DNA from: Bradyrhizobium sp. LTSP849
GTDB taxonomy: Bacteria; Pseudomonadota; Alphaproteobacteria; Rhizobiales; Xanthobacteraceae
Length of the DNA stretch: 64,000 bases
Direction of reading: 5' to 3'
Assembly (NCBI RefSeq): GCF_000938255.1
Contig: NZ_JYMR01000012.1
Coordinates: 186,001-250,000 of the forward strand
Positions 61,101 through 64,000 of the stretch are shown here, piece by piece. A program made the position numbers and the translations under genes. The notes below the pieces were generated by a model that was not told where the DNA came from, did not search any database, and was given only the letters and a program-made list of their open reading frames with translations. Numbering within the stretch: position 1 is the stretch's first letter; each line of letters opens with the position of its first letter.

Positions 61101-64000
61101 TCCGCCGGCGCCAACTGAGGCTGTGCCGCAAGTCCCGGCCGCGTCCGTCGCGAAAACATCGCAATCAGCGCCGGCAGCGTGACCAGAATGACGATCGGCG
61201 CCAGCATCATGCCCGCCACAACGACGATCGCGAGCGGCTTCTGCACCTGCGAGCCGATACCGCTCGACAACGCCGCGGGCAGAAGCCCAATGCCTGCGAC
61301 GACGCAGGTCATCAGCACCGGACGAAGCTGGAGCTCGCCGGTGCGCAGGATTGCGGCGCCACGCTCCATGCCCTCGTCGATCAGCGCATTGTACTGGGAC
61401 AGGATGATGATGCCGTCCATCACCGAGATGCCGAACAGCGCGATGAAGCCGATCGCCGCCGAGACGCTGAAGGGAATGCCTGTCAAGAGCAGGCCGAGAA
61501 TTCCACCGAGCACGGCCATCGGGATCACGCTCATGGTGAGGATGGTGTCGACCACCGAACCGAAATTGAACCAGATCAGCATCGCGATCAGCGCGAGACT
61601 GATCGGCACCACGATCGACAGCCGCTTGATCGCATCCTGGAGATTGCCGAACTCGCCGACCCATTCGAGATGCGAGCCCGGCGGCAATTGCACGTTGGCC
61701 GCGACCTTCTCCTGTGCCTCCCGGATCGCGCTGCCGAGATCACGCTCGCGCACCGAGAATTTGATCGGCAGATAGCGTTCCTGCTGCTCGCGATAGATGT
61801 AGGCGGCGCCGGAGAGGACCTTGACCGTCGCGACCTCGCTCAGCGGCACCTGGGTGACGCCGTTCGGCCCCTGCGCGCCGATCCGTAAATTCTGGATCGC
61901 TTCAGCGCTGCGCCGGTACTGCGGCGCGAGCCGCACGATGATCGGGAAATGGCGGTCGCTTCCCGGCTCGTAGAGATCACCGGCGCTGTCGCCACCGATC
62001 GCGGTCTTGATCGTCGTGTTGATGTCGCCGGGCGACAGCCCGTAACGCGCGGCGCGGGCACGGTCGACGTCGATCTGGATGGTCGGTTGGCCAAGCGACG
62101 TAAACACCGCGAGGTCGGTGATCCCCTGCACGGTGGCAAGCTGCGCCTTGATCTTGTTCGCGGTGTCGGTCAACGCCTGGAGGTCACTGCCATACAGCTT
62201 GATCGAATTCTCGCCCTTCACGCCCGACACGGCCTCCGAGACGTTGTCCTGGAGATATTGCGAGAAGTTGAACTCGACGCCCGGAAACTTTTCCTGGAGC
62301 TGCGCCAGCAGCGTCGCGGTCAGCGCGTCCTTGTCCTCGCCCTCAGGCCACTCCTTGGCAGGCTTGAGCGGTGCGAAGAATTCCGCATTGAAGAAGCCGG
62401 CCGCGTCGGTACCGTCGTCTGGCCGACCATGCTGCGAGACCACCGACTCGACCTCGGGTCGGGCGGCGATCACCTTGCGCATCTGGTTGACGTAGGAGTT
62501 GCCCTCCTGGAGCGAGATGGTCGGCGGCAGGGTTGCGCGGATCCAGAGATTGCCCTCCTCCAGCTTGGGCAGAAATTCCAGGCCGAGCAGCCGCACCGCG
62601 ACGACCGTGATCAGGATCAGCACAGCGCCGCCGGCCAGCACGACCCGTCCATGCGCGAGCGAGCGGCCCAGCACCGGCATGTAGAGCCGATGCAACCACC
62701 GCATCAGGAACGTCTCGGTTTCCGCGACATGCGCCGGCAGAATGATGGCGCTGAGCGCCGGCGTCACCGTGAAGGTCGCAAGCAGGCCTCCCGCGAGCGC
62801 GTAAGCATAGGTGCGCGCCATCGGGCCGAAGATGTTGCCCTCGACGCCCGATAGCGTGAACAGCGGCAGGAAGGCGGCGATGATGATGGCGGCGGCAAAG
62901 AAGATCGACCGCGAGACGTCGGAGGCAGCCGTCAGGATGGCATGATGCTTGATGCCCATGATGGTGTAGGCCGAGATCGACGCCTGTTCACCGGCCGTCA
63001 GCCGTTCGGTATGTGACAGGCGGCGGAAGATCGCCTCCACCATGATCACGGTGGCATCGACAATCAGGCCGAAATCGATCGCACCGACCGACAGCAGATT
63101 GGCGGATTCACCGCGCAGAACCAGGATGATCACGGCAAAGAACAGCGCGAAGGGAATGGTGGCGCCCACGATCATGGCGCTGCGCAGATCGCCGAGGAAA
63201 ATCCACTGCAGCAGCACGATCAGGCCGATGCCGACCACCATGTTCTCCAGCACGGTATGGGTCGTGGTCTGGATCAGGTCCTTGCGATCGTAGATGCGCT
63301 CGATTCGCACGCCCGGCGGCAGGATCGTCGAATTATTGATGGAAGAGACGAGTTCCTCGACGCGGGAAATCGTCGGCGAGCTCTGCTCACCGCGACGCAT
63401 GAGCACGATACCCTGGACGATGTCGTCGTCCTGATCCTGGCCGGCGATGCCGAGCCGCGGCTGTTCGCCAACCGCCACGGTGGCGACGTCGCGCACCAGC
63501 ACCGGCGTCCCGCCGTTCGAGACGACCATGGTATTCTCGAGCGCATGAATCGAGCGGATCAATCCGACGCCGCGCACCACGGCGGATTGCGGCCCGATAT
63601 CGACCGTGTTGCCGCCGACATTGACATTGGCATTGCTGATGGTCTGGAGCAGTTGCGGCAGCGTCAGGCCGTTCGCGACCAGCTTGTTGAAATCGACCTG
63701 CACCTCGTAGGTCTTGGTCCGCCCTCCCCAACCGGTGACGTCGATGACACCGGGCACGGTACGGAAACGCCGTTGCAGGACCCAGTCCTGCAACGTCTTG
63801 AGGTCGAGCACCGAATAGTTGGGCGGGCCAACCAGCCTGTAGCGGTAGATTTCGCCGATCGGGCTCAGCGGCGAGATCTGCGGCTGTGCGTTGTTGGGCA
63901 GCGGCGGCAGTTGCGACAGCCGGTTCAAAACCTGCTGGAGCGCCTGCTCGTAGGTGTAGTCGAACGAGAACTGGAGCTTGACGTCCGACAGACCATAAAG
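61097..64000 (-). CDS. RND efflux permease, heavy-metal (CusA/CzcA) type, 5' end outside window
   Basis: At least 967 codons of an inner-membrane proton-driven pump; the missing N-terminal part would bring it to about 1,040-1,070 residues. It shows the RND porter domains (VPGVIDVTGWGGRTKTYEV) and TM4 with the HME-type acidic motif GAIDFGLIVDATVIMVEA. It continues with a periplasmic second half containing NISQ-type GPNGVTQVPLSEVATV and C-terminal helices with GFIALFGISVMDGIIIL. HME-RND pumps export Cu/Ag or Co/Zn/Cd; which metal is not decided. The membrane-fusion partner must lie upstream, outside the window. Coupled to the TolC-family gene. Confidence 0.93.
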   Translation of the reverse strand, partial: LYGLSDVKLQFSFDYTYEQALQQVLNRLSQLPPLPNNAQPQISPLSPIGEIYRYRLVGPPNYSVLDLKTLQDWVLQRRFRTVPGVIDVTGWGGRTKTYEVQVDFNKLVANGLTLPQLLQTISNANVNVGGNTVDIGPQSAVVRGVGLIRSIHALENTMVVSNGGTPVLVRDVATVAVGEQPRLGIAGQDQDDDIVQGIVLMRRGEQSSPTISRVEELVSSINNSTILPPGVRIERIYDRKDLIQTTTHTVLENMVVGIGLIVLLQWIFLGDLRSAMIVGATIPFALFFAVIILVLRGESANLLSVGAIDFGLIVDATVIMVEAIFRRLSHTERLTAGEQASISAYTIMGIKHHAILTAASDVSRSIFFAAAIIIAAFLPLFTLSGVEGNIFGPMARTYAYALAGGLLATFTVTPALSAIILPAHVAETETFLMRWLHRLYMPVLGRSLAHGRVVLAGGAVLILITVVAVRLLGLEFLPKLEEGNLWIRATLPPTISLQEGNSYVNQMRKVIAARPEVESVVSQHGRPDDGTDAAGFFNAEFFAPLKPAKEWPEGEDKDALTATLLAQLQEKFPGVEFNFSQYLQDNVSEAVSGVKGENSIKLYGSDLQALTDTANKIKAQLATVQGITDLAVFTSLGQPTIQIDVDRARAARYGLSPGDINTTIKTAIGGDSAGDLYEPGSDRHFPIIVRLAPQYRRSAEAIQNLRIGAQGPNGVTQVPLSEVATVKVLSGAAYIYREQQERYLPIKFSVRERDLGSAIREAQEKVAANVQLPPGSHLEWVGEFGNLQDAIKRLSIVVPISLALIAMLIWFNFGSVVDTILTMSVIPMAVLGGILGLLLTGIPFSVSAAIGFIALFGISVMDGIIILSQYNALIDEGMERGAAILRTGELQLRPVLMTCVVAGIGLLPAALSSGIGSQVQKPLAIVVVAGMMLAPIVILVTLPALIAMFSRRTRPGLAAQPQLAPAE

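Noticed and set aside
1..64000. CRISPR array, tRNA, rRNA, insertion sequence or prophage
   Set aside because: Looked for repeat-spacer series, tRNA cloverleaf and transposase or integrase frames; none was seen.

Overview
The window looks like a chromosomal segment of a Bradyrhizobium-type alphaproteobacterium. The evidence is the high GC content with strong third-position GC bias, lineage-typical small secreted families (DUF3551, DUF2865, DUF1543, DUF6894), a two-hairpin interspersed repeat, and candidate GGAAC-N16-xxTT (EcfG-like) promoters. The assignment rests on protein character only; no database search was possible. I see no tRNA, rRNA, CRISPR array, insertion sequence or prophage.

Layout. 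0-16 kb is mostly housekeeping: the first codons of a probable ABC transporter, a LOG-family hydrolase, a VOC protein, the overlapping cysS-GNAT-cimA operon, two secreted proteins, the operon class II DAHP synthase-dgkA-nadE, an alpha/beta hydrolase, a DipZ-type thiol-disulfide protein, an aldo/keto reductase, an orphan ModA-like binding protein and DUF1543. 16-26 kb is an aldehyde and regulator region: a secreted beta-propeller, aldehyde dehydrogenase plus DUF779, two further aldehyde dehydrogenases, a ModE-like HTH fused to a binding-protein domain, a stand-alone ModE-like HTH, GNAT and DUF2478. A shared ATATGGTG motif links the regulator and two of the dehydrogenase genes. 26-33 kb holds LysR and AraC regulators, a Cache-PAS-GGDEF diguanylate cyclase and a terB/terC-type membrane cluster.

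33-42 kb is a general-stress neighbourhood: a YflT-type protein, PepSY-like and DUF3551 secreted proteins, zinc alcohol dehydrogenase, alpha/beta hydrolase, a manganese-catalase/DUF892 fusion, a 49-residue zinc-finger protein and DUF6894. Five promoters of one architecture lie here. 42-47 kb is housekeeping again (gor, DUF2059, rpiA, gph, a lipoprotein, moaA). 47.2-48.4 kb is an AT-richer islet with a two-gene HEPN-like module. 48.4-56 kb is a catabolic set (aldehyde dehydrogenase, HIBADH-family reductase, divergent LysR, TRAP permeases, secreted M20 peptidase). 56-64 kb carries a two-component system, an EF-hand protein, an enoyl-CoA hydratase, a small secreted protein, a TolC-family protein and an RND heavy-metal-type pump that runs off the window.

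Three genes (dipZ, the ModA-like gene, DUF2478) each read correctly only after a small indel. This matters when using the sequence: it suggests either real decay or residual assembly errors.
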